Assembly (NCBI RefSeq): GCF_030068545.1
Contig: NZ_JASJOR010000018.1
Location: 128,130 to 192,129, forward strand
Direction of reading: 5' to 3'
Source: Xanthocytophaga flava
GTDB taxonomy: Bacteria > Bacteroidota > Bacteroidia > Cytophagales > 172606-1
Length of the DNA: 64,000 nt
In this document: in pieces, positions 63,501 through 64,000 of the stretch
How positions within the stretch are numbered: the first letter of the stretch is position 1
How the letters are laid out: each line of letters starts with the position of its first letter
Program-made: the position numbers and the translations under genes
Notes under the pieces: generated by a model
Seen by the model: the letters and a program-made list of their open reading frames with translations, nothing else
Databases searched by the model: none
Told to the model about the DNA's origin: nothing

Positions 63501-63676
63501 TTGGACTTTTACCGGCTGCTGTGTCAACGGGTATTGGTTCAGAATCACAGAAGCCGCTAGCTATCGTTATTATTGGGGGATTAATTACGGCTACCATTCT
63601 GACGCTGCTTGTGTTTCCAATTATATACTGGGCGTTTAACCGAAAGAAACATGCATTGGTTGTACAGATCGCATGA
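60566..63676 (+). CDS. RND efflux pump of the heavy-metal family (CusA/CzcA-like)
   Basis: A 1036-residue inner-membrane protein with 12 spans and two large periplasmic loops. The heavy-metal RND signatures are an N-terminal segment TPLDAFPDVTNTQIIIVTEW and the proton-relay motif VDFGIIIDGAVVMVEG with Asp396 and Asp402. A Met-rich segment (ELPMSMSLPKSVEMAK) lies where CusA has its metal-binding methionines. These proteins export Cu+, Ag+, Co2+, Zn2+ or Cd2+ from cytoplasm or periplasm. The ion is not determined. Together with the adaptor and TolC-like genes it forms a complete tripartite pump under the upstream two-component system. Confidence 0.93.
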   Translation: MNAFIKNCIAFCLKNRFFTFFITGILAIAGIISFLNTPLDAFPDVTNTQIIIVTEWNGRSAEEVERFVTVPVEVAMNSVQRKTNVRSITMFGLSVMKIIFEDDVDDFFARQQVNNQLRSVQLPEGVDPEVQPPYGPTGEIFRYVLESPTKDTRELLTLQNWTIDRQLRSVPGVADVVAFGGREKIYELQINPTLLSRYDITPLEVYQAVSRSNLNVGGDVIEKNGQAYVVRGIGLLTSIPDIENIIIDNVKGSPILIRNVAQVIESDQPRVGQVGLGDRDDVVEGIVVMRKGENPGQVLKLVKEKIAELNEKVLPADVKMKTFYDRDNLMQYCTDTVMHNLIEGIVFVTVIVFLFMADWRTTLIVSIIIPLALLFAFFCLRLKGMSANLLSLGAVDFGIIIDGAVVMVEGIFVSLDHLAHKQGMEKFNRLSKLGLIKKTGTEMGKAVFFSKLIIITALLPIFSFQKVEGKMFSPLAYTLGFALLGALFFTLTLVPVLCAFLLKKNVRERHNPFVNFFNNSITRAFAWCFRYKKITVGVASVFLAVTLFSARWLGSEFLPQLNEGALWVTAELPMSMSLPKSVEMAKTLRHDLSEFDEVNEVLSQTGRSNDGTDPNGFYFLQFQVDLKPKKEWKRKITTDELIGEMDKKLSQYQGILYNYSQPVVDNVAEAVAGFKASNAVKIFGDDLETLDKLADEVLTQIKDVRGIKDAGILRNVGQPEMQILLHDHLMALYGVSVADAQAVIEMAIGGKTANMKYEGEKRFDIRIRYPQEYRQSEEDIEKLMVPTLHNTKVPLREIATVQTLTGPAFVYRDINKRFIGVKFSVRERDLGSTIAEAEKKVNEKVSLPKGYSIHWTGEFENQVRATKRLTEVVPISLAAIFVLLFITFGNAKDAGLVLINVPFALIGGILALHITGMNFGISAGVGFIALFGICVQNGVILISVFNNNLKQRMPITQAISEGVQSRIRPVVMTAMMAAIGLLPAAVSTGIGSESQKPLAIVIIGGLITATILTLLVFPIIYWAFNRKKHALVVQIA

Positions 63677-64000
63677 AAGTACTCTAAAGTTTTTGGTTCA
63701 CTTCTATATGTAAATGAATCAGGGAGTAAGTTAATGGTTGACTGTTAGCGTATTTTATTTTTAGGTGAGATGAGTCGACTTTTGTTTGTTACAGTTGTTG
63801 CAAGTTGTTACAGACAAAATTACAGTTCAACTGCCTGAAATTCAAGATTGTTACAGTTGTTACAGTATTTTATACCTGACTGCTGGACAAATATTAATCA
63901 GGTAGGTTTAGGTTTAGTTGTGATGCCTACATTTAAAAATAGCCATTGCAGCAAAAGTACTACTTTCTGAGAGTGTATACACAGTAGACTATATCCTTTC
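63677..64000. repeat. Intergenic region with four TTGTTACAG motifs
   Basis: No gene is seen in the last 324 bp. The 9-mer TTGTTACAG occurs at 63786, 63805, 63848 and 63857, and a 14-bp extended version (TTGTTACAGTTGTT) at 63786 and 63848. Function unknown; possible operator cluster for a gene beyond the window. Confidence 0.5.

Noticed and set aside
1..64000. rRNA or tRNA genes
   Set aside because: None could be recognised on either strand by eye. A tRNA-specific search would be needed to exclude a single gene in the intergenic regions.

Overview
This window looks like a chromosomal segment of a gliding-type environmental Bacteroidota bacterium, probably order Cytophagales. The evidence is the AT-leaning base composition with few Shine-Dalgarno sites, a SprB-repeat surface protein ending in a type IX secretion (T9SS) type A sorting domain, many large signal-peptide proteins, a stand-alone glycogen-synthase N-terminal-domain protein, and SUKH/Imm11-type immunity genes. 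The genus cannot be fixed from the sequence alone.

Left flank (1-16.4 kb): a TPR protein, a nucleosidase, a fucose-like sugar cluster on the minus strand (FucP-type symporter, SDR, Zn-dehydrogenase, with an AraC regulator), a close relative of the tetracycline-inactivating monooxygenase Tet(X), an HxlR regulator, a sorbosone-dehydrogenase-like enzyme translationally coupled to a cytochrome c, an aldo/keto reductase, a CPA1 Na+/H+ antiporter and a fibronectin-type secreted protein.

Centre (16.7-43.5 kb): the striking region. A four-gene operon encodes a SprB-repeat T9SS protein, an outer-membrane beta-barrel, an Fn3 protein and a 1314-residue polymorphic toxin with a Hint (intein/hedgehog-fold) domain and a C-terminal AHH nuclease. 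Its Imm11-type immunity gene follows. Downstream on the same strand lies a train of promoterless modules. Each is a rho-independent hairpin, a 5'-truncated Hint fragment (or none), a different toxin C-terminus and its immunity gene 10-15 bp later. Two modules carry PD-(D/E)xK-like nucleases, one a second AHH nuclease, several are decayed WHH/SUKH units, and one has a frameshifted toxin behind a tandem-expanded Hint. Unknown immunity candidates with short toxin-tail remnants and an AlkB-like dioxygenase end the array. The Hint DNA of the full-length toxin and of module 3 match over 286 bp with one difference, so Hint looks like the recombination handle by which a silent toxin/immunity pair could replace the expressed one. 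Several modules retain immunity but have lost the toxin.

Right flank (43.5-64 kb): a coiled-coil protein, a 1498-residue secreted protein, a paralogue of one array immunity gene, a collagen-like Pro/Gly membrane protein, an IS4-type transposase scar, then housekeeping genes (peroxiredoxin, glycogen-synthase-like, Nif3-like, zinc-ribbon coiled coil). A metal-efflux locus closes the window: response regulator, histidine kinase, TolC-like protein, membrane-fusion lipoprotein and CusA/CzcA pump. It holds two intergenic blocks of 11-bp phased repeats. All domain calls are by eye from motifs; no database search was run.
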